Shown: piece after piece, positions 27,801-36,230 of the stretch
How positions within the stretch are numbered: position 1 is the first letter of the stretch
Layout of the letters: every line of letters begins with the position of its first letter
Assembly: GCA_028284125.1 (NCBI GenBank)
Contig: JANQSI010000001.1
Span: 248,001 to 312,000, forward strand
Origin: Cyclobacteriaceae bacterium
Lineage (GTDB): Bacteria > Bacteroidota > Bacteroidia > Cytophagales > Cyclobacteriaceae
Length of the DNA: 64,000 nucleotides
Direction: 5' to 3'
Program-made: the position numbers and the translations under genes
Notes under the pieces: generated by a model
What the model saw: the letters and a program-made list of their open reading frames with translations, nothing else
Databases searched by the model: none
What the model was told of the DNA's origin: nothing

Positions 27801-30800
27801 ATATTCGCTGATGTATTTCCAGCTGTTATAGTTAAGGTACCTGCAGCGAGGGTGTAGTCTGTTCCGCTTCCAGTTGCGGTACTACTTCCATTAACTGAAT
27901 AATCAACAGTTACATCTGCGTTGAGAGAGAAATTGAGGTCCACTGCAATCGCAACGGGACCATTGGGTTCAAAATCCTGACTTGCGGTTGTGTTAAACTG
28001 CACCACAGGTCTTACAACTGCAAAAGAAACATATTGCCCATCTGAAATATCAAGAGTGCTAGCCTCGTACTCATTCCCACCTAGTGATGTCATTGGATAG
28101 GTAGTGGCACCAGAGCTAAAATCTCCATCGCTATCAAACATCACCACAAGGCTTGAATATTCGCTTGGTAAGGATGGTAATGAGGAAATATCCAAACCAA
28201 TCGAGACATTGCCTACATCACCCGTCTCGTCCAAGCGCCATTCTCGACCAATTCTCTGTATGTTTGATCCGGAACCTGGAGCTTCGGTGGTTGTCCATGA
28301 TGAAATATCTCCATTGTCATGTCCGAAAAGAAGGAATTCATTGTCACCTAATCCATCCGGGCTTCCAATTTTTAAAATACCCGAGGATTGAGCCGTCTGG
28401 TGAGTATTGGATGCATCAACACGGCCAATACCAGCCAATTCATTTCCATGTGAGATCTCAAATAAATAGCTGTCATTAGCAATGGTCAAACCATATTTAG
28501 CAGCCAGGTAATTTTCTACAATGATTCGCTGCGCACTGTTTAGTGGAATCGTGTAAATCATGTACTCGGCAATGTCTCCATCAAAATCCAACTGTGTTCC
28601 GTCGAAACCTCCCAATGTGAAGACTGATGTATTTCCACTCGCATCAAACATCCCATCGGTATCGCTTACCTCTGAAGTTCCGTTAATGAACAATTCCCTA
28701 TTCAGATCATCCACCCAGGCGGTCATTAGCACGGGAGAATCGTCGTTCCATGGACCCGCATCGGACATTCGTGAAAAACCCGTATTTGCCTCATCCTGCG
28801 TTAAAAAACCTGCATAACCGGCGTTCGTTCCGGTACCATCATAATTTACTTCCATTGATAAAAGGGAAGCGGCAGTTGCGGCTCGCTTAATGGAGGAAAT
28901 ATATTGATGGGTGGTACTGGCGGTATTGAAAACAACCAATGTTGTCAAATCCTCCTGTCCATTTCCAATTAATGCATTGGAGGCCGGGCCGTTCAATAGA
29001 TCATCGACACCATCAAATCTGACTATCGGTAAACCATTGACTTGGGCGTCAACCCAAGTAGGTTGTAAGCCACCTGTTCCTTGTGCAACATCGTTTCCAT
29101 TTCCTGACTGATCTGACCATGTACTGACTGGTGAAGCAGAAAGGTCATTGGCTCGTAACCACATGACATTGTTGTTACTATCGCCAACACCCCCAGGACC
29201 AGAAAATCCCTCTGAATCATTGTCGCTAATCGTAAATGTGTGAACTGTATTTGATCCCAAACTTGCACCTGACGGAGAACTAAGTGTAATTGTAAATGTC
29301 TCGCCACTTTCAATATCAGAATCATCTATTATCACGGGATTTACGAAAGTCAACGAGTTTCCTGCAGTTATGGTAGCCGTGCCATTGGCAAGTTCATAAT
29401 CAACAGTTCCTCCCGTCGCAGTACCATCTGCTACGGTGTAGTCAACAGTAATGTCCTGACCAGAAATACTTGACAAGCTTATTTCAATCGATGGACTGGA
29501 AGCCTCAGACGCACTCCCGGTGGCACTTGTAAATTGTACACTCGGTGGGAGATCATTATCTGTTATTGTGAAAGTGTAAACCGTGTTTGTTGACTCAAGA
29601 TTACTATTCGTTGGATTAGTTAATGTGATTTCTATGGTTTCATCCAACTCATCAATGATATCTTCATTGATGTTTATATCTAGTGTGGTTGTGGTTGTGG
29701 TCGCTGCAATTGTGGCCGTTCCTGCGGCCAACGTGTAGTCTATTCCTGAACCCGTTGCTGTTCCTCCCGTGACTGAATAATCGACTGTTGTTGGGTTGGT
29801 AGCGTCAACACTATTGATCTGAATTGTTAATGTAGCAGGTGAGGTTCCTTCATCGCCAGAAGAACTTGAGGCAGTGAAATTGATCTTTCTATTATTGTCG
29901 TCATCATTAATCGAAAAGGTGTGTTGAGTGTTACCTTCCAACGTTGCTCCTGAAGGTGAGGCTAGGTCGATAATTATTGTTTCATCAAGTTCAACACCGG
30001 TATCGTTCGTCAAAGGAATGTTTATATTGGCTGATGTGTTGCCAGCAGTAATTGTAAGCGTACCAGCTGCTAGCGTGTAATCTACACCACCTCCTACTGC
30101 AGTACTACTTCCATTTACCGAATAATCTACAGTTACATCCTGATTAAGAGAAAAGTTAAGGTCTACCGCAATCGAAACAGGTCCATTTGGTTCAAAATCC
30201 TGACTTGCAGTAGTGTTAAACTGAACAACAGGTCGCACTACAGCGAAAGACACATATTGTCCGTCACTAATATCGACAGAACTGGCTTCATATTCATTTC
30301 CACTCAACAAAGTCATCGGATAAGTGGTAGCACCAGAACTAAAGTCCCCGTCGCTATCCAGCATCACTACAAGACTCGTGTATTCACTTGGAAGCGATGG
30401 TAAGGAAGTGATATCTAGACCAATTGCTATGTTTCCAACATCACCCGTTTCATCCAAACGCCATTCTCGACCAATTCGCTGAATGTTAGAGCCTCCACTT
30501 GGAGCTTCTGTTGTGGTCCAAGAGGCTATACTTCCCCCATCATGGCCAAACAGCAAGTACTCTCCATTACCTAAGGCATCAGGACTCCCGATTTTGAAAA
30601 TCCCAGAAGATTGGGCTGTCTGGTGACTATTTGATGCATCAACACGGCCGATTCCTGCAAGTTCATTTCCATGTGCTATCTGGTAGGTGTAGTTGTCATT
30701 AGCTATTGTCAAATCGTACTTGGCAGCCAGATAGTTTTCAATAATGATCCGCTGAGCACTATTTAAGGCTGCTGTGAAGATCATGTATTCGGCTATGTCT

Positions 30801-33772
30801 CCTTCAAAATCCAATTGAGTGCCATCAAAACTACCCAGTGTGAAGACCGATGTATTACCACTCGCATCAAACATTCCATCAGTATCACTTACTTCGGAAG
30901 TTCCATTGATAAATAACTCTCTATTAAGATCGTCCACCCATGCGGTCATTAGCACAGGAGTATCATCATTCCACGGACCAGCATCAGACATTCGTGAAAA
31001 GCCAGTGTTTGCCTCATCTTGGGTTAAAAAACCAGCGTAACCTGCGTTCGTTCCGGTCCCGTCATAGTTTACTTCCATGGATAGAAGTGAAGCTGGTGTT
31101 GCTGCTCGCTTGATGGAAGAAATGTACTGATGAGTAGTACTATTTGTATTATATACCACCAGAGTGGTCAAATCCTCTTGTCCATCACCGATCAATGCGT
31201 TTGATGCAGGACCATTCAGAATATCATCAATACCATCAAATCGTACAATTGGCATTCCATTGATTTGTGCATCCACCCAAGTGGGCTGGGAAGCTCCGGT
31301 ACCTTGTGTAACATCATTTCCATTGCCAGATTGGTCTGACCAGGTGCTTACTGGTGAAGCTGAAAGATCATCCGCTCGCAACCACATCACATTATTGTTA
31401 CTATCTCCTACTCCTCCAGGACCTGAAAAGCCTTGTGAATCATTATCACTGATGGTAAATGTATGAACCGTGTTTGTGCCCAACGTGGCTTCTGAAGGCA
31501 TGCTTAATGTCACGGTAAAGGATTCTCCTCCTTCAATGCTAGCATCATCGGTAATTGATGGTGAAATAAAAGCCACAGCATCTCCGGCAGGGATTGTGAG
31601 TGTTCCATTGCTCAACGTATAGTCCGTTCCATTACCTGTAGCCGAAACATCTGCTGCAGTATAGTCCACCGTAACATCTTGACCAGAAATAGCCGATAGA
31701 CTTACTTCAATTGAGGGGCTAGAAGCTTCTGACGCACTTCCGGTAGTACTTGTAAATTCAACCGTGGGTTGGCTGTCATTATCATTGATGGTATAAGTGT
31801 GAATGGTGTTAGATCCGAGATTGGTATTTACACTCGGGTTTGAGAGAGTGATGATTATTGTTTCATTGACCTCATCAAGTATATCTTCATTAATGGCAAT
31901 ATCGAGCGTGGTACTAGTGCTACTTCCATCTCCTGTTATTGTGGCTGTTCCATTCGCCAATGTATAGTCGATTCCAGAACCGGTAGCTGTTCCACCGGTG
32001 ATGGTATAATCAACGGTAATATCCGACACATCAGCTGAACTTGATTCAATAGTAATGGAAGCCGGATTTGTTGCTTCTGACCCGTTTGATGAAGTAGCTT
32101 GAAACTGGATTGTTCGAGCTTCATCATTGTCATGTATCGTCAACGTGTGTTGGGTATTGCTCCCAAGGACTGCATTTGTAGGAGATGAAATATCAACTAT
32201 GACTGTTTCATCCGTTTCCATATCCCCATCATCATTGACTGTAACAACAATGTCATTGGTAGTTGAACCTGCGGAGATTGTCAGAGGAGAAGCCGTGACT
32301 GTATAGTCATCCCCACCACCTTGAGTGGCCGTGCTTCCACCATTAACAGCAAAAGTAACTTGTGCGGCAGATGAAATAGCAAAGTTTAAGTTGACTTCAA
32401 GGTTTACTGTCCCGGTGTTTTCAAATTCATTTGTTGACGTAGCGGTGAACTCAATGACAGGACGAACAACTGCAAACGTTACATAGTCACCATCTGAAAA
32501 ATCAACCAGTGTTGCTTGGTACTCATTGCCCCCAATAGAAGATAGTAAATGTGTCGTAGCTCCACTACTGAAATCACCATCATCATCAACCAAAAGGTAG
32601 TAGTCGGTATATTCAGAAGGAAGACTTGGAAGGGAAGTATTATCAAGCGTTACTGTAACGGTTCCAACGTCTCCTGTTTCATCCAGTCTCCATTCCCTTG
32701 CCACTCGCTGAATATTGCTAAGCGTTGAAGGAATTTCACTAGTGCTCCAGCTGGCGATTGCGCCTCCATCATGCCCGAACAGCATAGATTCATTATCTCC
32801 AAGAGCACTTGCCCCGCTTATGTTTAGCAAGCCAGCTGATTGGGCAGAAGTATGTTGGTTTGAAAAATCAACACGTCCTATACCTGCTAATTCATTCCCA
32901 TGTGCGCTTTCATAGGCAAATAAGTCGTTTGCTATTGTCAGGTTATATTTTGCTGCTAAGTAGTTTTCTACAATTCTTCGTTCAGCTGTATTGAGGGCAG
33001 CTGTAAAAATGATGTACTCTGCTATATCACCATCAAAGTCCAATTGAGTGCCATCGAAGCTTCCCAGTGTGAAAACTGCCGTGTTACCTGTAGCATCAAA
33101 CATCCCATCTGTGTCACTAGCCTCAGAAGTTCCGTTGATAAACAACTCCCTATTCAGGTCATCTACCCAAGCTGTCATTAAGATTGGAGAATCGTCATTC
33201 CATGGTCCCGGATCAACGGCTCTTGAAAACCCTGTATTTGCTTCATCTTGCGTCAAAAAACCCGCGTAACCTGCATTATCACCTGTCCCATCATAGTTTA
33301 GCTCAAGCGAGAGTAAAGAAGCTGCCGTTGTTGCACGTTTAATGGAAGAAATGTATTGCCGGCCAGTGCCAATGGTATTATACACAACCAGTATGGTCAA
33401 ATCTTCTTGACCATCACCAATAAGGGCATTGGACGCCGGTCCATCCAGAAAATCATCTGCTCCATCAAATCTTACTATTGGCAAACCATTCAACTGAATA
33501 TCGATCCAGGTTGGTTGTGAAGCTCCGGTACCTTGTGTAACGTTGTTTGCATTCCCAGACTGATCCGGCCAAGTGCTTACAGGTGAAGCTGAAAGGTCAT
33601 CTGCCCTTAGCCACATTACGTTGTTTGTTGATGATCCAACACCTCCCGGACCGGTTTGAGCGATGGCTAGATTCACAGTAGCCATACTGAAAATGGCAAC
33701 TAAAATCCGACTAGATACCATATTGAGTATCTCGCACATGATGCGGATCAATAGTGAGTGGTTGCGGTTCAT
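21848..33772 (-). CDS. Giant T9SS-secreted adhesin-like protein with LamG-like and Calx-beta repeats
   Basis: A 3974-residue exported protein. A signal peptide ends near AIAQ (residue ~39); ATG at 33721 is an alternative start giving a shorter n-region. Five modules begin with GPGGVG at residues 41, 784, 1525, 2266 and 3009. Each opens with a concanavalin/LamG-like jellyroll (MWLRADDLSASPVSTW, PIVRFDGxDDxL, ELFINGTSE) plus a conserved follow-on region (ENYLAAKY, LLFGHDxG, REWRLDETGDVG). In modules 1-4 three Calx-beta domains follow (DYTLAxGTxTI; DNDS/DNDD ends), which usually bind Ca2+. Module 5 lacks Calx-beta and passes into a beta-helix-like filler (~3410-3780), an Fn3-like domain (PVELLYVRASEVEKDVLIEW) and a C-terminal T9SS type A sorting domain (FSIYPVPS...YDGKTTHHRVLFR). 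Probable role: surface adhesin or glycan-binding protein for substrate attachment. Confidence 0.93.
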   Translation of the reverse strand: MNRNHSLLIRIMCEILNMVSSRILVAIFSMATVNLAIAQTGPGGVGSSTNNVMWLRADDLSASPVSTWPDQSGNANNVTQGTGASQPTWIDIQLNGLPIVRFDGADDFLDGPASNALIGDGQEDLTILVVYNTIGTGRQYISSIKRATTAASLLSLELNYDGTGDNAGYAGFLTQDEANTGFSRAVDPGPWNDDSPILMTAWVDDLNRELFINGTSEASDTDGMFDATGNTAVFTLGSFDGTQLDFDGDIAEYIIFTAALNTAERRIVENYLAAKYNLTIANDLFAYESAHGNELAGIGRVDFSNQHTSAQSAGLLNISGASALGDNESMLFGHDGGAIASWSTSEIPSTLSNIQRVAREWRLDETGDVGTVTVTLDNTSLPSLPSEYTDYYLLVDDDGDFSSGATTHLLSSIGGNEYQATLVDFSDGDYVTFAVVRPVIEFTATSTNEFENTGTVNLEVNLNFAISSAAQVTFAVNGGSTATQGGGDDYTVTASPLTISAGSTTNDIVVTVNDDGDMETDETVIVDISSPTNAVLGSNTQHTLTIHDNDEARTIQFQATSSNGSEATNPASITIESSSADVSDITVDYTITGGTATGSGIDYTLANGTATITGDGSSTSTTLDIAINEDILDEVNETIIITLSNPSVNTNLGSNTIHTYTINDNDSQPTVEFTSTTGSASEASSPSIEVSLSAISGQDVTVDYTAADVSATGNGTDYTLSNGTLTIPAGDAVAFISPSITDDASIEGGESFTVTLSMPSEATLGTNTVHTFTISDNDSQGFSGPGGVGDSNNNVMWLRADDLSASPVSTWSDQSGNGNDVTQGTGASQPTWVDAQINGMPIVRFDGIDDILNGPASNALIGDGQEDLTTLVVYNTNSTTHQYISSIKRAATPASLLSMEVNYDGTGTNAGYAGFLTQDEANTGFSRMSDAGPWNDDTPVLMTAWVDDLNRELFINGTSEVSDTDGMFDASGNTSVFTLGSFDGTQLDFEGDIAEYMIFTAALNSAQRIIIENYLAAKYDLTIANDNYTYQIAHGNELAGIGRVDASNSHQTAQSSGIFKIGSPDALGNGEYLLFGHDGGSIASWTTTEAPSGGSNIQRIGREWRLDETGDVGNIAIGLDITSLPSLPSEYTSLVVMLDSDGDFSSGATTYPMTLLSGNEYEASSVDISDGQYVSFAVVRPVVQFNTTASQDFEPNGPVSIAVDLNFSLNQDVTVDYSVNGSSTAVGGGVDYTLAAGTLTITAGNTSANINIPLTNDTGVELDETIIIDLASPSGATLEGNTQHTFSINDDDNNRKINFTASSSSGDEGTSPATLTIQINSVDATNPTTVDYSVTGGTATGSGIDYTLAAGTATIAATTTTTTLDININEDIIDELDETIEITLTNPTNSNLESTNTVYTFTITDNDLPPSVQFTSATGSASEASSPSIEISLSSISGQDITVDYTVADGTATGGTVDYELANGTATITAGNSLTFVNPVIIDDSDIESGETFTITLSSPSGASLGSNTVHTFTISDNDSEGFSGPGGVGDSNNNVMWLRANDLSASPVSTWSDQSGNGNDVAQGTGGLQPTWVDAQVNGLPIVRFDGVDDLLNGPASNALIGNGQEDLTTLVVFNTASTTHQYISSIKRAATAASLLSMEVNYDGTGTNAGYAGFLTQDEANTGFSRMSDAGPWNDDSPVLMTAWVDDLNRELFINGTSEVSDTDGMFDASGNTSVFTLGGFDGTQLDFDGDIAEYMIYTIPLNSAQRIIVENYLAAKYGLTIANDSYLFEISHGNELAGIGRVDASNTHQTAQSSGILKIGSPDGLGDNEFLLFGHDNGDISSWTTTEAPGSGSNIQRIGREWRLDETGDVGNVSIGLDISSLPSLPSEYSSLVVMFDSDGDFSSGATTYPMTSLGGNEYEASTLDISDGQYVSFAVVRPVVQFNTTASQDFEPNGPVAIAVDLNFSLNADVTVDYSVNGSSTATGSGTDYTLAAGTLTITAGNTSANINVPLTNDIAVETDETIIIDLASPSGATLEGNTQHTFSINDDDNSRKINFTASSSDGDEGTTPVSLTIQINSADATNPTTVDYSVTGGTATGGGPDYTLAAGTATITATNTTTTLDIVVNEDVIDETNETIEITLTNPTNSNLESTNTVYTYTINDNDDPPVVQFTSTTGSGSESSSPSIEVSLSGLSGQDVTVDYTVADGTATGGTIDYELTNGTATISAGETVTSINPAITDDAIIESGETFTVTLSSPSGATLGSNTLHTFTIGDNDSEGFSGPGGVGDNTTNVMWLRADDLSASPVGTWSDQSGNGNDVSQGTGGFQPTWVDAQINGLPIVRFDGVDDFLDGPASNALIGNAQEDLTTIIVYNTVSTDRQYISSLKRTTGAASLLSLEINYDGTGTNAGYTGFLTQDEANTGFSRAVDVGPWNDDSPVLMTAWVDELNRELFINGTSEASDTDGMFDASGNTGVFTLGSFDGTQLDFDGDIAEYMIYTTALNSAQRIIVENYLAAKYDLTIANDQYAHQAAHGNEVVGIGRVDASNTHSIAQSGGLLKIGSPSGLGDNEFLLFGHDNGSISAWSGSDVPGSSADIQRIGREWRLDETGDVGTVSIGLDITSLPSLPTGYSQLIVMLDADGDFTSGATTHEMTLLSGNEYEVSGIDITDNDYLAFGVIRPIIQFNATSSQEFEPNGPALIPVDLNLALSSDATVDYTITGGTATGSGTDYVLSNGTVTITSGNTSSNIAVTLIDDIVLESSETIELLLSNPSSGITLGSNTTHTFSISDDDNARKINFTASSSNGAEGTTPVTLTVQSTSPSSSDITVDYSVTGGTATGSGTDYTLAAGTATIPGDNTSTSTTFDIAIVDDSEDELDEDIEITLTNPINGNLDVTNTVYTFTITDDDDAPTIQFTNTTSSEVESVGTANIQVELSAASSNIVSVTYTVADVTATGSGTDYTLASGTLNISAGMTTATIDPVIIDDSDLESAETFTVTLSAPTNATLGSNTVNTFTISDNDDDGFTGPGGVGSSTNNVLWVRGNDLSATPVTTWADQSGNGNDISQGTAMNQPAYIASGLNSLPVVRFDGADDLLIGPATNALIGGNIEDITLVTVYQTSSSQRGYLSSLKRDGANSTLVSIDINSNAGTATGGYAGFLARNDANSAHTYITDNTNTWNDGNGHILIVHIDNANRELFIDGTSYGSNTDGMQSVSTNTGTFTLGAQGVGTTLYNGDVAEYSIWTSALNAAELIIVENYLSAKYAITIANDRYNEGSYPNEVAGIGSEGASDENNTAQSGGILGMRNSSSLDATDYLLFGHDNGSIAAWSASDVPNAAYQRLTREWLLDETGDVGTVTLTVDITSFPALPSGFDNYVVLVDNDTDGDFTTGSPTAYPLTQESGNSYFVDLVGVADNNRVALGVVQNVSTQNGPFNNTSTWLSGVVPGSGDAVMIANGDNVSVTADQTIGSITIENGGILTLGSSTLTIDNGDFTVDPGGTFDDGTGTVDFAASGAQCVGGTTYYNLTLSGTGTKTLCGNIDVDNDLFIANAGVTLDVDGAMDYSINIAGDWNNDGTFTSQGGTVIFDGTGAQQVSTGGAQTFNNLTINKSASTDLTINAAATVNGTLTMTQGNIILGSNNLTLGTSGAVSGGGTGTYIQADGVGSVVKSYSAVPAAAVTFPIGDNDEYSPFTLTLQGGTLASASISINLRDAKNGNLPAGVDDFITRFYNVVPSGISGSIDYDISFTYVDADVSGNESNYAGAKYSAATWESGGSVNTGSNTITWTGITSFSEITASEDPNNPLPVELLYVRASEVEKDVLIEWATATELNNDFFTVQRTADFESFEDIATIDGAGNSSSVLTYSHTDHSPYPGISYYRIKQTDFDGTVSFSPTVRVELDFFSTDEPQFSIYPVPSKLEDGVSLEMNNLTPGSQIKIWLNSLDGKDVFRKEVFVGTDGRIEEQILLPAYSIRGQYILSISYDGKTTHHRVLFR
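24749..33652 (-). repeat. Four tandem 2.2-kb coding repeat units inside the giant gene
   Basis: Unit boundaries, taken at the GPGGVG codons and written in the direction of transcription, are 33652-31424, 31423-29201, 29200-26978 and 26977-24749 (743, 741, 741 and 743 codons). A fifth, diverged half-unit follows from 24748 to about 23560. Protein identity between units is very high, but DNA differs mainly at third codon positions, so these are old in-frame duplications rather than recent amplification. Confidence 0.9.
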
Positions 33773-33873
33773 AAGGTTTGAAGGGCGTTCGCTAATGTAA
33801 TATTTAACAATAAATATTACTGATCAAATTTTTTCGTTGGATATTGAGATTTATAGGTTAAATCTCTAATGAT

Positions 33874-34299
33874 CTAGTCAAATTGCCAGTTTTCAGATTG
33901 ACTTTGTGTGGTTAAAGAGAGGGTTTTTGCTGTAATTTCATTGATTATCCAAATATCTCCTGAGGCAAAAATGATGGAATCAGTAAAAACCAGATCACCT
34001 GAAGCATTCGCATTGCCAAGGGTTTCTTCTGTAAATCCTGAACAATCTGCTGTAGGGGTGAGCCTAGAAATACTAATAGAATCCGTATCTGTAACAACAG
34101 CAATTTGAAGTCTCAATGTATCTGTACATATTGATGGTCTGGATACTACTCCTCCTCTACTTGTTGATACCAGCGTCCAGGTTTTTGAATCCCCTCCTGA
34201 GAGTAATCGTTCAACTTGATAATCGTAAAATCCAACTGGAACTTGATCGTCCTGACAGCCTAGAACGATTAAGACTAATAGCAGCCATTTACCTCGCAT
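33874..34299 (-). CDS. Lipoprotein of unknown function
   Basis: A 141-residue lipoprotein with a short signal MRGKWLLLVLIVLGC, whose cysteine (15) is followed by QDDQ. The mature region contains SGGDSKTWTLVSTSRGG, a feature of small Bacteroidota lipoproteins in which a 'KTW' strand starts a lipocalin-like beta-barrel, then alternating beta-strand-like stretches to SENWQFD. The start codon overlaps the end of the 601-aa gene upstream by 11 bp, which implies translational coupling. It is 101 bp ahead of the giant repeat gene on the same strand. Confidence 0.8.
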   Translation of the reverse strand: MRGKWLLLVLIVLGCQDDQVPVGFYDYQVERLLSGGDSKTWTLVSTSRGGVVSRPSICTDTLRLQIAVVTDTDSISISRLTPTADCSGFTEETLGNANASGDLVFTDSIIFASGDIWIINEITAKTLSLTTQSQSENWQFD

Positions 34300-36094
34300 T
34301 TCCCGTCCGATCGATCACGATATAACCTAATTCACCATCATCGAGTGGAAGTTCTTCTTCTGGATAAAGTAGAATAGTTAATTCTTGCGTAATGTCGTCA
34401 AATTTGAAATCAACAGGAGGTTTTGGAACAGTTACTACTGTGTTCCAATTGATGGTTCCTGCAGCATTAAAACTGACAAGCGCAAAATTGTTTTCTTCGA
34501 CCGCTTCATTTTTTAGGTAAAAACCGATAGAACCTTTGGCTGCCGGAATAGTATCCGCAGATAATTGAAAGGTCCCTTCGCCTGGTAAATCGAACTCCAG
34601 ATTCCATTTTGAGAAACGGCCCTCATCGAACCCGTAAACAAGTCCTTTTTTGTCTGTAAGATTTGCACCAAATACAATTACTTCCTCATTCGAGCTTATA
34701 GGCACTCCCAATGTGAAAAATTCCGTTTCCGGAGCTTCTTGTACTTCAAGTGGAATTCTTTTTTCAGCTTCTCCTTCTAGGGCTACAATTCCCCACCGAT
34801 TACGTTCTTTCCAATAATCAACAGAGTTAGATATCCAGTTAACCTGCCGATTGGCCCACGTTTTCATATCGGTCACATATTTACTCGCTGTTCCATAAGT
34901 CTGAAAAAAACTATTGATATAATCAGGGTAGTAATTCTTGGCAGAATTCAGATCATCAAGATTGATGGACTGCACCGTAGTATTCATTTCCTGCGCCTCT
35001 ACAAGGGCTCCTTCAAATAATTGTAACTGTGCTCCTACCAAGCTGGAGTCTTGCAATTCTTTATTAATGGAAAAATCAATCATCTTCATGATTCGGGCTT
35101 CTGAGGCTTCAGTCAACAAAAGGCTTTTCACGACAGACTCAGGGTCGTATTTATCAAAAAGCGTGATCAAATCTTGAGATAAGGTGTCAACTTCAACGTC
35201 AACACTTTTTTTTACTTGGCTCTTCTTTTCACGAATGGTTGCAGAATGGCTGCTAACCATTGATTTCAAAAGCCCAATAGAACCATTTATTTCTGAATTG
35301 GCGTCAATAGCCCAGTTTTCATAGTCCCATAGCTCGATAGTTCCGGAAAAAATATCTGAAGAAGTCATTCCGTCTGTTCCAAACGTTTTGATTTCCTTAA
35401 TAACAATATCTCCTGAGTACTTCTCAGTTTTTAGACTTGTAGCTACTTCCTTAACCTCATCTGCAAGCTTCATCGTCTCCGCTCCCCCACTTTTTAACTC
35501 CTGCAATAAAGTAATTGCTGCAGCGTCTGCTCCTAGCAAAAACTCATTATAACTCCCATATTGTGAGGCCAATTGCTTGTACTTCTCCTGAACATCTTTA
35601 TCATTTTTTTCGACTGATTTCACTTTTTTATCTAGATCTCGGACATTCGCCATTCTTTGCTCTATGGTTTCCACCTTCTTTTCTATGTCTAAGTGAACAT
35701 CAGACACTTTGATGCCAAATTTTCCTGTCCTTAAATCTCTTCGGAAAAATGGTTGATAATACGCATCATTCTTCTTTACCTCCTTATCCGTTATCAACGT
35801 TTTCGCCCTTTCTAAATAAAAGACGGCCGAATCTCCTGCGTTAAATAGCGCCACCGTGTCTTTTGCAGCATCTAGTTTTAAAAATTTATCCTCCATCATC
35901 AACCCCAACTGTAAATTAGCGTTGGGTTCTTCAGCGTTCTTTGGGTCAGACAAGAATGTAATCAGCTGAGGACCGCCTTCTGCCCAGTTTTTTGAATTCA
36001 ATGTAGGGAAAAGGTCCTTATACTTGATTTTTTGGGCAAAAGTTGAATGAATTAGAAATAGTGTGAATAAGATAACTAACGACCTGATTTTCAT
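34289..36094 (-). CDS. Exported protein of unknown function, helical with C-terminal beta domain
   Basis: A 601-residue protein with a clean signal peptide (MKIRSLVILFTLFLIHSTFA, then QKIKYKD). Residues ~20-110 resemble TPR-like helices with KYKDLFPTLNSKNWAEGGPQ. A long charged helical or coiled-coil region (~130-420; KKVETIEQRMANVRDLDKKV) follows. The last ~150 residues appear beta-rich (VIVFGANLTDKKGLVYGFDE; ILLYPEEELPLDDGELGYI). No family is recognised. It is the first gene of a minus-strand series of four exported proteins ending at the YHYH lipoprotein, with an overlapping lipoprotein gene next. It may be an outer-membrane or periplasmic helper of the giant protein; that is inference from order only. 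Confidence 0.85.
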   Translation of the reverse strand: MKIRSLVILFTLFLIHSTFAQKIKYKDLFPTLNSKNWAEGGPQLITFLSDPKNAEEPNANLQLGLMMEDKFLKLDAAKDTVALFNAGDSAVFYLERAKTLITDKEVKKNDAYYQPFFRRDLRTGKFGIKVSDVHLDIEKKVETIEQRMANVRDLDKKVKSVEKNDKDVQEKYKQLASQYGSYNEFLLGADAAAITLLQELKSGGAETMKLADEVKEVATSLKTEKYSGDIVIKEIKTFGTDGMTSSDIFSGTIELWDYENWAIDANSEINGSIGLLKSMVSSHSATIREKKSQVKKSVDVEVDTLSQDLITLFDKYDPESVVKSLLLTEASEARIMKMIDFSINKELQDSSLVGAQLQLFEGALVEAQEMNTTVQSINLDDLNSAKNYYPDYINSFFQTYGTASKYVTDMKTWANRQVNWISNSVDYWKERNRWGIVALEGEAEKRIPLEVQEAPETEFFTLGVPISSNEEVIVFGANLTDKKGLVYGFDEGRFSKWNLEFDLPGEGTFQLSADTIPAAKGSIGFYLKNEAVEENNFALVSFNAAGTINWNTVVTVPKPPVDFKFDDITQELTILLYPEEELPLDDGELGYIVIDRTGNAR

Positions 36095-36230
36095 GCTAAA
36101 CTGTGATTTTTACAAGTACGAATTTATAAAAATACTTAGAGCCATTATAAAATTATTGTGATTGTATAACGACATCTTTAGTGGAATCATTTCTTTTTTT
36201 TATGTGTATGGTTATTAGAAAGGGTCATTT

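Noticed and set aside
22857-33269. Many recurring plus-strand open frames inside the giant gene, looking like a repeated gene family
   Set aside because: They are antisense shadows of the 2.2-kb coding repeat; their repetition simply mirrors the repeated modules on the minus strand.
24749-33652. Possible CRISPR or satellite array suggested by regular repeats
   Set aside because: The repeats are 2.2 kb long, coding and in frame; there are no short repeat-spacer units and no cas genes.
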